A stretch of DNA of 63,154 nt, taken from positions 1 through 63,154 of the forward strand of contig CAKOVK010000007.1 of NCBI GenBank assembly GCA_934121925.1, given 5' to 3'. Of this stretch, positions 44,204-53,193 are shown piece after piece. Below the pieces are notes generated by a model, which saw only the letters and a list, made by a program, of their open reading frames with translations, was not told the origin of the DNA and did no database searches. Made by a program: the position numbers and the translations under genes. The first letter of the stretch is position 1. Every line of letters starts with the position of its first letter. Source of the stretch: an uncultured Clostridia bacterium. Its GTDB lineage: Bacteria > Bacillota > Clostridia > TANB77 > CAG-508.

Positions 44204-44348
44204 ATTTTCACCTATTTATCTTTACTATTTAATAATTAAAATAATTCTATTATACTATATCATAAACTTTTTTTTTTTTCCACTTTTAAATGTAAAAACT
44301 TGTAATTTTTTCATGATTTTTATATAATGTCTCATAAAGGAGAATATT

Positions 44349-45734
44349 ATGGATAATTTACCTTATGTAAGAAGTTCAAAAGAATCAATTGCACAATACG
44401 CTCTTAATTTAAAAGAAAAAACATTTAAAGATGTTTTATTAAATGACCCTAATATTACAGATGAAGATAGAGCTGTTTTGTTCGAATATTATAACAATCC
44501 TAGGTCAAAAGGCTCTTTAGGTCAATTAATCGAGAAACACTTTTTCTTTTATGATGTAAATAGCAAATCAGAAGCTGATTTTAATGAGGCTGGAGTTGAA
44601 TTAAAAGTTACTCCATATACTGTAAAATCTAATGGCGATTTAAGAGCAAAAGAAAGACTTGTACTTACAATTATTAACTATATGAAGGATTATGAAGAAG
44701 AAGACTTCTTAAAAAGTCATGTTTATGAAAAATGTGCATTAATGCTTTTGATTTATTATTTATATGAACCAAATAAAGAAAGATTAGATTATTTAATAAA
44801 TTACATTAAATTATTTCAATTTCCAGAAGAAGATTTAGAAATAATAAAAAATGATTATAAAATAATTATTGATAAAATAAAAAATGGTAAGGCAGAAGAA
44901 ATATCAGAAGGTGATACAAACTATTTAGGTGCTTGCACTAAAGGGGCTAATGCAAACTCTTTAAGAGAGCAACCTTTTAGCGCAGAAAAAGCTATGCAAA
45001 GAGCTTTCTGTTTAAAAAATTCTTATATGTCTTATATTCTTAACCATTATATTGTAAATAAAACAGAAGAATATGAATCTGTTATTAAAGATGCTAACAT
45101 TTTAAAAGAAAAAACATTAGAGCAATATATTATTGGCAAACTTGAGCCATATTATAATCAAGATATTGAATTTTTAAAACACAAATTTGATATTTCATAT
45201 CAAGTTACTAACAAGTCATTTACATATTTATTGGCTAAAGGGATGCTAGAAGTAGTTAATGATAAAATTGAAGAATTTGAAAAAGCTAATATAAAAATAA
45301 AAGCAATTAGACTAAAACCTGATGGTATGCCAAAAGAATCTATGTCTTTTCCTACTTTTAAATATACTGAAATTGTTAAAGAAAATTGGTTAGATTCTGA
45401 ACTTTACGAAACTTTTTCAACAAGTAAATATTTATTTATGGTATATCAGTATTTAGATGAAGATACTTTAATATTTAAAAAAGCAATGTTCTGGAATGTA
45501 CCAGAAAAAGATTTGAATACAGAAATAAAAAGAGTATGGGAAAAAACTATAGAAAGAATAAAAAATAACGAATATGATAATTTACCAAAAATATCTGAAA
45601 GTCCTATATTACATGTTAGACCTCATGCAAGAAATGCTCAAGACACTTACCCAACATTAGATGGTAAACAAGCAATAAAAAAATGTTTTTGGTTAAATGC
45701 AAGTTATATAAAACAACAAATAGAAGGAGAATAA
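44349..45734 (+). CDS. Sau3AI-family type II restriction endonuclease
   Basis: This 461-residue protein follows the Sau3AI/MutH fold pattern. The N-terminal half has KGSLGQLIEKHFFFY, then DFNEAGVELKVTPYTV (acidic and Lys catalytic residues, E-x-K) and RLVLTIINYM. GDTNYLGACTKGANANS and REQPFSAEKAMQRAFCLKNSYM are typical of Sau3AI-like enzymes. The C-terminal half is a second MutH-like domain. Family members cut GATC, and the partner C5-methyltransferase is found 1.1 kb downstream. Specificity here is not proven. Confidence 0.85.
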   Translation: MDNLPYVRSSKESIAQYALNLKEKTFKDVLLNDPNITDEDRAVLFEYYNNPRSKGSLGQLIEKHFFFYDVNSKSEADFNEAGVELKVTPYTVKSNGDLRAKERLVLTIINYMKDYEEEDFLKSHVYEKCALMLLIYYLYEPNKERLDYLINYIKLFQFPEEDLEIIKNDYKIIIDKIKNGKAEEISEGDTNYLGACTKGANANSLREQPFSAEKAMQRAFCLKNSYMSYILNHYIVNKTEEYESVIKDANILKEKTLEQYIIGKLEPYYNQDIEFLKHKFDISYQVTNKSFTYLLAKGMLEVVNDKIEEFEKANIKIKAIRLKPDGMPKESMSFPTFKYTEIVKENWLDSELYETFSTSKYLFMVYQYLDEDTLIFKKAMFWNVPEKDLNTEIKRVWEKTIERIKNNEYDNLPKISESPILHVRPHARNAQDTYPTLDGKQAIKKCFWLNASYIKQQIEGE

Positions 45735-45736
45735 TT

Positions 45737-46870
45737 ATGGCAGGATATATTTTTTCGTTAGGAAAAGATAATGCGCAAGAAATATTAAAAAATTGTATAT
45801 TTAATGGTTGTTATTCAACAAATATAAGTCCGATAACTGAAACCACAAGAAATTTTATACCATTTGAAGCTACATTTGCTGATTATTGTAGTATGAAAAC
45901 TGGAGACAACATATACTTTTTCACAAATAGAAAAATCTATGGTATTGGAGAGCTTATTTGTATAGGTAATGATTGTAAATTTGTTAATTATCCAACTGCA
46001 TCAACTCCAGCTCAAGAAAAATACGAAAATATATCTGATAAAATGATATTAAATGATTCCGCATCAAATGTTAATAATCGTTGGATTTGTATTTTCAAAC
46101 CTTCTCCAGCATTTTATTGCAATCCTGTAGATATGGATGATGTTCTTTCTTACAAACCAGATACTTTTAAAACATTAAGAACATTTTGGAAAAAATCCTT
46201 TACTAAAATAAATGATGAAGAAAATAATTCATTAAAAGAATTTATTTTGTTACGCAATCAGAACAATATAGATACTTATACTTATTCTTCAGATTTTCAA
46301 GAAAGAAATGAAAGCAAATTTCAAAATAAAGATTATTTATTATCTTCTAAACCAATTCTTAATTTTGCAACTCCGAAAGATAATATAATAAAACACGAAA
46401 TGGCTTTAGAATCAGCTGTAGTTTTGGAACTAGCTAACAACAAGAATTCTGTATTTGGTAATTGGGATTATATTTCTCATCAGGTAGAAGCATCTCCTTT
46501 TAAACCAATAGATTATATGGATAAAATTGACGTTTTTGGGTATAGATTTTTACAGGATACTAAAATAGTTTCTAAATATTTAATTATTGAAAACAAAAAT
46601 GAAGAAGCTACTATAGAAGTTGCAGAACAAATAAGTAAATATGTAGATTGGGTAGTTAAAAATTATGCTTACGGTAATTATGAAATGGTAGAAGCATATA
46701 TTGTTGCACCTAGTTTTTCTAAAGACTTATTAAAAAATGGTAAATCAATTGTTGAAAGAAAATATATAATTTCAAGCCATCCTGTAGAAAATAGAACATG
46801 GAACGATTTAGGTTTTATATCTTATAATTATTCAGATAAAGAAATATCTTTTAAAAAAGAAGGAATCTAG
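45737..46870 (+). CDS. Putative EVE-like plus PD-(D/E)XK nuclease protein
   Basis: The start ATG 45737 follows AAGGAGAATAATT, 2 bp after the Sau3AI-like stop. The N-terminal 180 residues (GYIFSLGKDNAQEIL, MKTGDNIYFFTNRKIYGIGEL, RWICIFKPSPAFY) resemble EVE/PUA-like modified-base readers. The C-terminal part has MALESAVVLELA, YMDKIDVFGYRF and KYLIIENKNEEATIEVAEQ, which reads as a DxxxD...E-x-K nuclease core like NucS/DUF91. This would suit a modification-dependent restriction accessory. Both domain calls are from motif reading only. Its stop overlaps the convergent dcm gene. Confidence 0.55.
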   Translation: MAGYIFSLGKDNAQEILKNCIFNGCYSTNISPITETTRNFIPFEATFADYCSMKTGDNIYFFTNRKIYGIGELICIGNDCKFVNYPTASTPAQEKYENISDKMILNDSASNVNNRWICIFKPSPAFYCNPVDMDDVLSYKPDTFKTLRTFWKKSFTKINDEENNSLKEFILLRNQNNIDTYTYSSDFQERNESKFQNKDYLLSSKPILNFATPKDNIIKHEMALESAVVLELANNKNSVFGNWDYISHQVEASPFKPIDYMDKIDVFGYRFLQDTKIVSKYLIIENKNEEATIEVAEQISKYVDWVVKNYAYGNYEMVEAYIVAPSFSKDLLKNGKSIVERKYIISSHPVENRTWNDLGFISYNYSDKEISFKKEGI

Positions 46871-48070
46871 TTTCCTTCTTTTTCAAATATTTCATTTAAT
46901 TGTATACCCATTTTTTCTATAAGTCCAACAACTAAAGCATTTCCCATACAAAAATATCTGAAATTCTGTGGCATTCCAGTATTTGTCCAATTGTCTGGGA
47001 ATCCATTTATTCTCTCTGTTTCTAAAGGAGTTAATAATCTGTAACATTTACTTTTAGGATCCTCTATAACATGTGTGCTCCTATTTAAACTACCTTCACT
47101 TGTTAGCATGGTTCTAGCTGGTTTTTCTAATGAATCCGGAAAAGCTATTGCTCCCTCTCTAAAATGGTATTCGTGTGGAGTTCCTGCTTTTCTTAATATA
47201 TCTTTTGCACCTTTTAAGTAATTCCACTTTTCTAAATTCTCGCCTAAATAATACTTATATTCAACTCCATTTTTTTCTACAATTTTACTTAATGATGTAT
47301 ATTTAACTTCTACAGGATTTACATCCTCAGTATAAATCTTCCCATTTCTCATCACGCCAGCATTTTTAAAATCTAGTTTAAAATGCTCTGATACATCATA
47401 TATATCATCATATTTAAACTCATATTCTTTACCATTAATATTACTTCCTATATCAAATTGTTTTATAAAAAATCCGATTTTTATGAATGATATTCTCTAG
47501 CTTTTCTTCTTCAATATCATGATAATAGTTTGTGGTATTTTTACAAGCAAATATAAATGTTCTTCTTCTCCTTTGAGCAAATCCATACTCAGCAGCATTT
47601 ATAACTCTCCATTCAACTGTATATCCTAAATCATTGAAGCAAGCTAAAATTACTCCAAAATCCCTACCTCTTTGACTAGCTGGCGATTTCAATAATCTAT
47701 CTACATTTTCAAGAAGAACAAACTTAGGCGCTTTTGTTTCTAATATATCTCTTATTTGCCACCAAAGTACACCTTTCTTTCCTTCCATTCCTTTTGCTCC
47801 AGTTCTAGCAACTGAATAATCTTGACAAGGAAAACCTCCTACTAACAAATTATGATTTGGTATATTCTTTTTATCTATACTTGCTATATCTTCATTTATA
47901 TAATTTTCATTTTTTCCAAAATGTGATACATAACAATCAAATGCATGTTGGCTTTTCTTACCTGGCTCCCATTGATTAGCCCAAACTGTATTCCAATTAG
48001 AATCTGCTTTTTCTAGTCCTATTCTAAATCCACCAACACCTGCAAATAGTTCACATACTGTTTTTTCCAT
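46867..48070 (-). CDS. dcm: C5-cytosine DNA methyltransferase, read through a +1 shift at CGG
   Basis: It methylates cytosine in DNA and is likely the partner of the Sau3AI-like nuclease. The start is ATG 48070 (AAAGGA upstream). The first 198 codons hold motif I CELFAGVGGFRIGLEK, the catalytic motif IV GGFPCQDYSVA, motif VI LLENVDRLL and motif VIII QRRRRTFIFA. They end at an in-frame CGG at 47476-47474. Skipping C gives GGA TTT TTT ATA and an open frame of 202 residues containing the recognition domain, CYRLLTPLETERINGFPDNW (motif IX) and YFCMGNALVVGLIEKMG (motif X). Total 400 residues. Without the shift motifs IX and X are lost. Confidence 0.92.
47474..47476 (-). other. CGG recoding site in the element-borne dcm
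   Basis: The zero frame reads AAT CGG ATT. The functional frame is AAT, skip C, GGA TTT. This shows the mobile element obeys the same decoding rule as the chromosome. Confidence 0.88.
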
Positions 48071-48235
48071 TTGGCACGTCCTTTCTTCTTTGAACATTAT
48101 ATGTTTTTTTATCTCTTTTGTAAAGATCTTTTCTAAAATTTATTATAAAATATTTTAATAAAAAGATCAACACTTTTTAACAAATTTAATTAATATTTTT
48201 ATATTAAACATTTGTTCTTTTGTCAATACTTTTCA

Positions 48236-48859
48236 TTAATTTCTATGAAAAAAATGATCATATATGTAACCTGCTTTTATATACTTCTCCGTTAATTCCA
48301 TTTTCTTCTTTTCTAATAGCTCTAAATATTTTTGCTTAAACACATTTTTACAAATCCATTCAACGCCTTTACAGAAAATAAAAACTTTTTCATCAATTAA
48401 ATATTTATATTCATTTAAACCACTATAACACATTTTTCTAATTGCTTTTCTAATAGTAACATCTTCTCTATTAAAATATTTACATAGCTGTTTTATATCC
48501 ATATCTTCATTCCACCAATTTTCATCATGCTTTATTTTTAATAGTTCTTCATATTGTTTTATCCTATCTTCGAAAAAATCCACATCAGCGTCAGTTAATG
48601 ATTTTTCTTTTTGAAAATACACTTGAAGCAACCATGCATATCCTTCATCTAAAATAAAGGATTTTCTGCTTTTTACTTTCTCACTTCTCCATCTACAAGT
48701 TGGATGCTTTTTTAACATTACATTCACTGCTTTCCTTAAATCTTCATGTGTTATTTCTTTTCCACATTTAGTAGTAACACCTAATAATTTAAATCTCTTT
48801 AAAATTTTATTATAAGATACAAAAATACTCTCTAAAGCTTGCTCTGAATCTCTATACAT
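48236..48859 (-). CDS. Unidentified element protein, 207 residues
   Basis: The protein is helical and charged, without membrane segments. Notable stretches are GKEITHEDLRKAVNVMLKKH, CRWRSEKVKSRKSFILDEGY, DMDIKQLCKYFNREDVTIRK (a possible winged-helix or HTH-like segment near residue 125) and a lysine-rich tail. It may be a DNA-binding regulator or replication accessory of the element, since it sits on the same strand as the DnaC/DnaD genes. I do not recognise the family. Confidence 0.7.
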   Translation of the reverse strand: MYRDSEQALESIFVSYNKILKRFKLLGVTTKCGKEITHEDLRKAVNVMLKKHPTCRWRSEKVKSRKSFILDEGYAWLLQVYFQKEKSLTDADVDFFEDRIKQYEELLKIKHDENWWNEDMDIKQLCKYFNREDVTIRKAIRKMCYSGLNEYKYLIDEKVFIFCKGVEWICKNVFKQKYLELLEKKKMELTEKYIKAGYIYDHFFHRN

Positions 48860-48890
48860 TTTTCATCACTTCCTTACTATTTAAAATTCA

Positions 48891-49122
48891 TTAATGCTAG
48901 TTTACGAAGCATTAATAACTAGCAAAATTCATTTTGCTCGAATATAGGTAGTATTTTTTAGTACCTAATATTCGCCAGCGTGGTGTTTTGACACCATTTT
49001 TGCTGTTTAGGGCAAAACGCCCTAATACCCTTTTTGGCTCTCCGAGGGAAATTTTTTATTCATTTTTTATAATTCTTGTTTAAATTTCAGAAAAAGTTTG
49101 AACAAAAATTCAAACTTTTTCT
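48891..49122. other. Gene-free block packed with inverted repeats (possible origin)
   Basis: Within 230 bp there are five inverted repeats: TTAATGCT/AGCATTAA (48891-48915), a 36-bp hairpin from CGAATATAGGTA to TACCTAATATTCG (48939-48974), TGGTGTTTTGACACCA (48981-48996), AGGGCAAAACGCCCT (49009-49023) and a 14-bp stem AGAAAAAGTTTGAA with its complement (49089-49122), which can terminate the dnaC-like transcript. This spacer (48860-49174) has no ORF. The position beside replication genes suggests an origin, a transfer site or a non-coding RNA. Confidence 0.5.
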
Positions 49123-49174
49123 ATTTACAATTGTTATAATTTATATTATAATTTTATTAGATTTTTAGATTGAG

Positions 49175-50029
49175 TTAGCAAATAGTTTGGTCGCTTATGC
49201 TAACTTTTTCTTTTGTTTTTCTTTCTTCTGTAATTTCAATTCCATAACACATTTCATTCAGAACTTTAACAATTTCTTCTGCAATTTCTGTATCATTTTC
49301 AGTAGATAATTGTTCAATTAATTGCTCTTTATTATATCTAGTTGTAATAACAATTGGTAGTTCATTATCATATCTATTACTAATGATTTTATATAACTTT
49401 TCCAAAGCCCATTTGCTTAAATTTTCATTACCAAAATCATCAATAATTAACATATCTACATTAGAATATAGTTCAATAATTTCTATTTCTGATAGTCCTT
49501 CTTTGTTAAATGATGCTTTAATTCTATCAATTATAGAACTACTTTTTTCCATTAATACAATTTTATTTTGTTCAATTATTTTATTCGCAATGCAAGCTCC
49601 AAAATATGTTTTTTCATAACCTATATTTCCATAAATAATTAATCCATTCTTCATCTCAGATTTAATGCATAAATCTGTAAATTTTATTAATTGATTTATA
49701 ACATTTTTCTTTTTGTATGTATCACTAAAATTTTCAAAATTATATTTTTGTAATCTCTTTTTCATATAGTTATCTTTATAAATATTATTTATAATTTTTC
49801 TATATTTTTCTTGTCTTTGTTTTTCTTCTTGCTCTTTATCAAATTCTTTCCAAAATTGAATTGCTTTTTCACAATTACATCTTTCATATTCGATCATATT
49901 TTTATCATAATTTACATACAAATAATCCAATCCAATTGGCTTTAAATTTTTATTACAAAATCCACATTTTGCACCTTCATTGGTGATAACTTTATAATTT
50001 GAATTCTTTAAATCCACTTCTATTCTCAT
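49175..50029 (-). CDS. DnaC/IstB-like helicase-loader ATPase with atypical Walker A
   Basis: This 284-residue protein has an N-terminal zinc-like motif (CGFCNKN near residue 22, CNCEK near residue 54) and an AAA+ domain: LIIYGNIGYEKTYFGACIAN at the P-loop (about residue 133), Walker B VDMLIIDDFGNENLSKW and sensor 1 LPIVITTRYNKEQL. The expected GxGKT is GYEKT, so Glu replaces the glycine before Lys. This may weaken ATP binding or be a local adaptation. It overlaps the DnaD-like gene by 38 bp. Together they probably load the host helicase for element replication. Confidence 0.8.
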   Translation of the reverse strand: MRIEVDLKNSNYKVITNEGAKCGFCNKNLKPIGLDYLYVNYDKNMIEYERCNCEKAIQFWKEFDKEQEEKQRQEKYRKIINNIYKDNYMKKRLQKYNFENFSDTYKKKNVINQLIKFTDLCIKSEMKNGLIIYGNIGYEKTYFGACIANKIIEQNKIVLMEKSSSIIDRIKASFNKEGLSEIEIIELYSNVDMLIIDDFGNENLSKWALEKLYKIISNRYDNELPIVITTRYNKEQLIEQLSTENDTEIAEEIVKVLNEMCYGIEITEERKTKEKVSISDQTIC

Positions 50030-50501
50030 CTCCTTCTTTTTCTATTTTATTTCTAATCTTTTTCTCTTCTTTAGTGTTATGTTGCGTTATTGTAACGTTA
50101 CTTTTTTCTGTTTCACTTTTCTTTTTTTCACGATATTTTTGTTGTCTTAAACAATTTTGTAGTCTAATTTCTTCAAGTTTATCAGCACTTTGGTACTTAG
50201 ACCAGTTTTTGATTTTATAAAAATCATCTTCTATAATAATCATTTTTAATTCTTCAAACTTTTGCAAACATTTTGTAATTTTTTTCCTAGACTTTCCCAT
50301 AATCTTTGAAAATTCATCAACTGTCATTGGTTTATCTTCTGTTATTGATAATCTACCTTGATAATTACATTTCATTGCTATTGTTAAAAGTTGTATCCAT
50401 ACTCTAATTAGTGTATCTCCATCCTTTTCGCTTTCTATCAATTTTATTTTGTTATTATCAAAAAAATTTGTAGATAATTTTAACCATTGTAAATTTGCCA
50501 T
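49992..50501 (-). CDS. Phage replisome organizer N-terminal (DnaD-like) protein
   Basis: This 169-residue protein begins MANLQWLKLSTNFFDNNKIK, the recognisable start of the replisome organizer N-terminal family, and continues with RVWIQLLTIAMKCNYQGRL and a winged-helix segment MTVDEFSKIMGKSRKKITKCLQKF. The C-terminal part is a charged linker (KYREKKKSETEKSNVTITQ). The start has AAGGAGGATATGGC. It precedes the DnaC-like gene, the usual phage and island order. Confidence 0.85.
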   Translation of the reverse strand: MANLQWLKLSTNFFDNNKIKLIESEKDGDTLIRVWIQLLTIAMKCNYQGRLSITEDKPMTVDEFSKIMGKSRKKITKCLQKFEELKMIIIEDDFYKIKNWSKYQSADKLEEIRLQNCLRQQKYREKKKSETEKSNVTITQHNTKEEKKIRNKIEKEGDENRSGFKEFKL

Positions 50502-50529
50502 ATCCTCCTTTCCTCACTTCCTTTAGAAT

Positions 50530-50727
50530 CTAATCTATTGATTCTTGTTCCATTTTTGTTAAATATTCATCTAAAGCTTGTACTCTAAATAAATATTTTC
50601 CACCAACTTTTGAACATGGTATTTGTTTTCTTCTTACTAATTGATTTATCAACCAGTAGGATATTCCTAAATACTCAGATGCTTCTTTCATTGTTAGTGT
50701 TGTCCTTTGTACCTTTTGTAATTCCAT
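50530..50727 (-). CDS. Helix-turn-helix excisionase-like protein
   Basis: This 65-residue MerR/Xis-type protein has LTMKEASEYLGISYWLINQL as the HTH, then VRRKQIPCSKVGGKYLFRVQALDEYL, the excisionase family (HTH_17) pattern. It is first in the leftward unit with the replication genes. Upstream, four GTTAAC hexamers fill the promoter region. It may control both excision and the replication genes. Confidence 0.88.
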   Translation of the reverse strand: MELQKVQRTTLTMKEASEYLGISYWLINQLVRRKQIPCSKVGGKYLFRVQALDEYLTKMEQESID

Positions 50728-50768
50728 AATATCACCTCCTGTTTTTTTGTAATTTAATATTGACTTTT

Positions 50769-50867
50769 GTTAACAAATGTATTATATTGTTTGTAGTTAA
50801 CTTTGTAAATACTTTTTAGTGTATTTTGATAGCAGGTTAACTTTATTAAATTTCATAAACTGTTAAC
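50769..50867. promoter_or_regulatory. Cluster of GTTAAC boxes in the divergent control region
   Basis: GTTAAC occurs at 50769, 50796, 50836 and 50862 between the leftward HTH gene and the rightward DUF6076 gene. The same hexamer flanks the -10 box of the integrase promoter at 53826 and 53852. This density in 100 bp points to sites for an element-coded regulator. Confidence 0.6.
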
Positions 50868-50876
50868 GGAGGAATT

Positions 50877-51926
50877 ATGAACAAATTAAAAATTGATGAA
50901 CCTATTAGTATATTTGTTTCAAAGAACGAAACACTTACACATAAAGCATTTTTATATGCAAAAACAAAATCATCTAAGCCAAAATATTATAATCTAAAAA
51001 ACGCTAATACAGGTTATTTTACTATTAATACTACAACTACCACTCAGACACTTTGTACTGAACTTATTGACTTTTTAAATTGTAATTTTGATAATTATGA
51101 TGATTGTTTTATGTGGTTTACTAAGTTTTTTACTTCATACATCATATATACTGGTGAAGATGATATAAATAAATTTGAAGTAAATAAACTTTATTCTTTT
51201 AATAAAGTAAAAGAATTATTTGAAAAATATTTTGAAGAAATAAAAAATGACTCAAAACGTGGTCAAAAACTATTATCAGAATTTGTTGATTATATATTTA
51301 ACATTAATAATATTGAAGAAATTAACGATTTTACTTCTAAAATAAGATTTTATATTTATTATAACTCTCATGCTAAAAAGCTAGATAGATTTATAAATAA
51401 CTACTTTTCTATGCCACAAGGCTTTTCTTTTAGAACAATATCTGGTATTAAAGGATCTACAGAAAAAGATTTAATCAAATTCTTTAAGTCTGCTCCAGAT
51501 TATGATGTTGAACCAGATTATAGTTCTAGTAATGACAATATTTATGGAATTTTATATGTTACATTGTTTCAATTTGTACTTAATAATAAATATCTTATAA
51601 AAAAATGTAAGAATTGTGGTAAATACTTTATAACAGATAATCCACGCATTAATTACTGTAATAATTTATACAAAGGAAAACAAACTTGTAGAGATATTGG
51701 AAATCAAATTGCTCAAAGAATTAAACAAGAAAACGAAATTGTTTATGGTAAATATCGTAAGATTTATGCAAAAAAAGCAATGTTAGTAAAGCGTAATCCT
51801 GATATAGAAGTTTATAAGATTGATTATGAAAATTGGAAAAAAGAAGCTAAAGAATTTATGGATGCCATTAGATCTGAAAAGAAAACTTATAAAGAATTTG
51901 ATAAATGGTTGGAAGAAAACAAATAA
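50877..51926 (+). CDS. DUF6076-like zinc-ribbon protein
   Basis: This 349-residue protein has a mostly helical N-terminal part and a C-terminal zinc ribbon CKNCGKYFITDNPRINYCNN, with TCRDIGNQIAQRIKQENEIV following. That combination matches DUF6076, which is common on firmicute mobile elements; its job is unknown but it may bind nucleic acid. ATG 50877 follows GGAGGAATT. It is divergent from the HTH gene, with shared GTTAAC boxes, so it is a candidate for the element's master regulator. Confidence 0.7.
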   Translation: MNKLKIDEPISIFVSKNETLTHKAFLYAKTKSSKPKYYNLKNANTGYFTINTTTTTQTLCTELIDFLNCNFDNYDDCFMWFTKFFTSYIIYTGEDDINKFEVNKLYSFNKVKELFEKYFEEIKNDSKRGQKLLSEFVDYIFNINNIEEINDFTSKIRFYIYYNSHAKKLDRFINNYFSMPQGFSFRTISGIKGSTEKDLIKFFKSAPDYDVEPDYSSSNDNIYGILYVTLFQFVLNNKYLIKKCKNCGKYFITDNPRINYCNNLYKGKQTCRDIGNQIAQRIKQENEIVYGKYRKIYAKKAMLVKRNPDIEVYKIDYENWKKEAKEFMDAIRSEKKTYKEFDKWLEENK

Positions 51927-51952
51927 AGGAAAAGTTTATTGCTTTTCCTTTA
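51923..51952 (+). terminator. Terminator of the DUF6076 gene
   Basis: ATAAAGGAAAAG pairs with CTTTTCCTTTAT around TTTATTG and overlaps the stop codon. Confidence 0.8.
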
Positions 51953-52011
51953 TTTATATATAATTAATTTATGACCATTTTTCAACTTATTTATATTTCA
52001 ATCTATGTTTA

Positions 52012-52698
52012 TTATATTTCTTTGCAAATATTATACTCATCAATATTATCTAATCTTTCATAAGATTCATCTATATATTTGTCTATATTATTAATAAAAT
52101 CTTTCCACTTAACAGCTTTTATATAGCTACATTCTCCAGAATATATTTTTTTATTTGAATCATTTTGGCATTCAGTTTGTGATTTATCCTTTTTATTAAA
52201 TTTGTTTTCTCTTAAAATTTTAAATAATTTATTCGTATAATGAGTTCTACAAAAAGAAAAGCAACATGTATGATCTTCTAAATAATAACTATATGAATCA
52301 TTACTATCTGGTAATACAACAGCTAGCATTGCATTAGTTTTACTTGTTACATCTTGTCCAGATTCATTTTTTCTTTTAGTTTCTTTAAGTGAATATGATA
52401 TTTCCCATGGTATCCATTGATTTCTATCACTTTTTCCTTCTTCTTTCATTTTGGGAGAAATAAAAACTATAGTTAAAGTACTATCATAAATTCTATCTTT
52501 TAATTTTTCCCATATGGTATCTTCGTTTAAATTTGATAAATCTTCTCCTTCACTTTCTCCTTTAAAAATATGATTTGAACTATCTATTCTGTTTTCTAAT
52601 TCGGTAACATAGTCTCTTACAGTAGAATTTTCTGAATAATTTAAATTTTTAACATCGTCATCTGCATATTTATATGATACAAATATTTTATGTCCCAT
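52012..52698 (-). CDS. TIR-like domain protein (ThsB-like), larger
   Basis: This 228-residue protein starts with the beta-A strand HKIFVSYKYADDDV, has TIWEKLKDRIYDSTLTIVFISPKM and NQWIPWEISYSLKETKRK, where the Glu in WEI matches the catalytic glutamate of TIR NADases. ALLAVVLPDSNDSYSYYL-like strands follow. The C-terminal 80 residues are specific to this protein. It is last in an operon of three with a second TIR protein and a membrane protein. Such TIR proteins make cyclic ADP-ribose-type signals in Thoeris defence. Confidence 0.82.
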   Translation of the reverse strand: MGHKIFVSYKYADDDVKNLNYSENSTVRDYVTELENRIDSSNHIFKGESEGEDLSNLNEDTIWEKLKDRIYDSTLTIVFISPKMKEEGKSDRNQWIPWEISYSLKETKRKNESGQDVTSKTNAMLAVVLPDSNDSYSYYLEDHTCCFSFCRTHYTNKLFKILRENKFNKKDKSQTECQNDSNKKIYSGECSYIKAVKWKDFINNIDKYIDESYERLDNIDEYNICKEI

Positions 52699-52711
52699 TT
52701 TTTCTCCTTCC

Positions 52712-53179
52712 TTATTCTTCTATCCATTTTCCAAAATTTTCATATCCATTGTCATTTATCCAATCATATGTCTTTGCTATCTGAAAGAAATATACATCTT
52801 CTCCATTTGAATTTTTTCCTAAACTTCCAAAAGTTGTATCACCTTTAGCAGATGTTAAACCAGTTCTCATATCTTTTATATTATGTATATAAATTCCTAT
52901 TATTTTATTTCCTCTTTTATAGCTTTGTTGAAGCTCATATCTAATGAATTTCCTATTACTGGTTTCCGCTCCTATTAACACAGCTGTAACGCTTGTTCCT
53001 ATTAATTGTTCATCTATCCAATCATATACTGCCTTATCTCCTTTTGCTTTTATTTTCTCAAATTCTGCTTTATCTATAAATCCAGCATCCTTATTACCTC
53101 TTATAACCCAACTATTTCTAACAACATTTGCTCTATTTACATCATTATCATAATGAAAACTAAAAAATACATTTTTCAT
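52712..53179 (-). CDS. TIR-like domain protein (ThsB / MTH538-like), smaller
   Basis: This 155-residue single-domain protein reads MKNVFFSFHYDNDVNRANVV, then IDEQLIGTSVTAVLIGAETS, KFIRYELQQSYKRGNKIIG and IYIHNIKD, the MTH538 TIR-like pattern used by ThsB of Thoeris systems. The Glu in YEL is the expected catalytic residue. It is 13 bp upstream of the larger TIR gene. Two TIR sensors side by side occur in several Thoeris loci. Confidence 0.85.
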   Translation of the reverse strand: MKNVFFSFHYDNDVNRANVVRNSWVIRGNKDAGFIDKAEFEKIKAKGDKAVYDWIDEQLIGTSVTAVLIGAETSNRKFIRYELQQSYKRGNKIIGIYIHNIKDMRTGLTSAKGDTTFGSLGKNSNGEDVYFFQIAKTYDWINDNGYENFGKWIEE

Positions 53180-53193
53180 TTAACTTCACCTCT

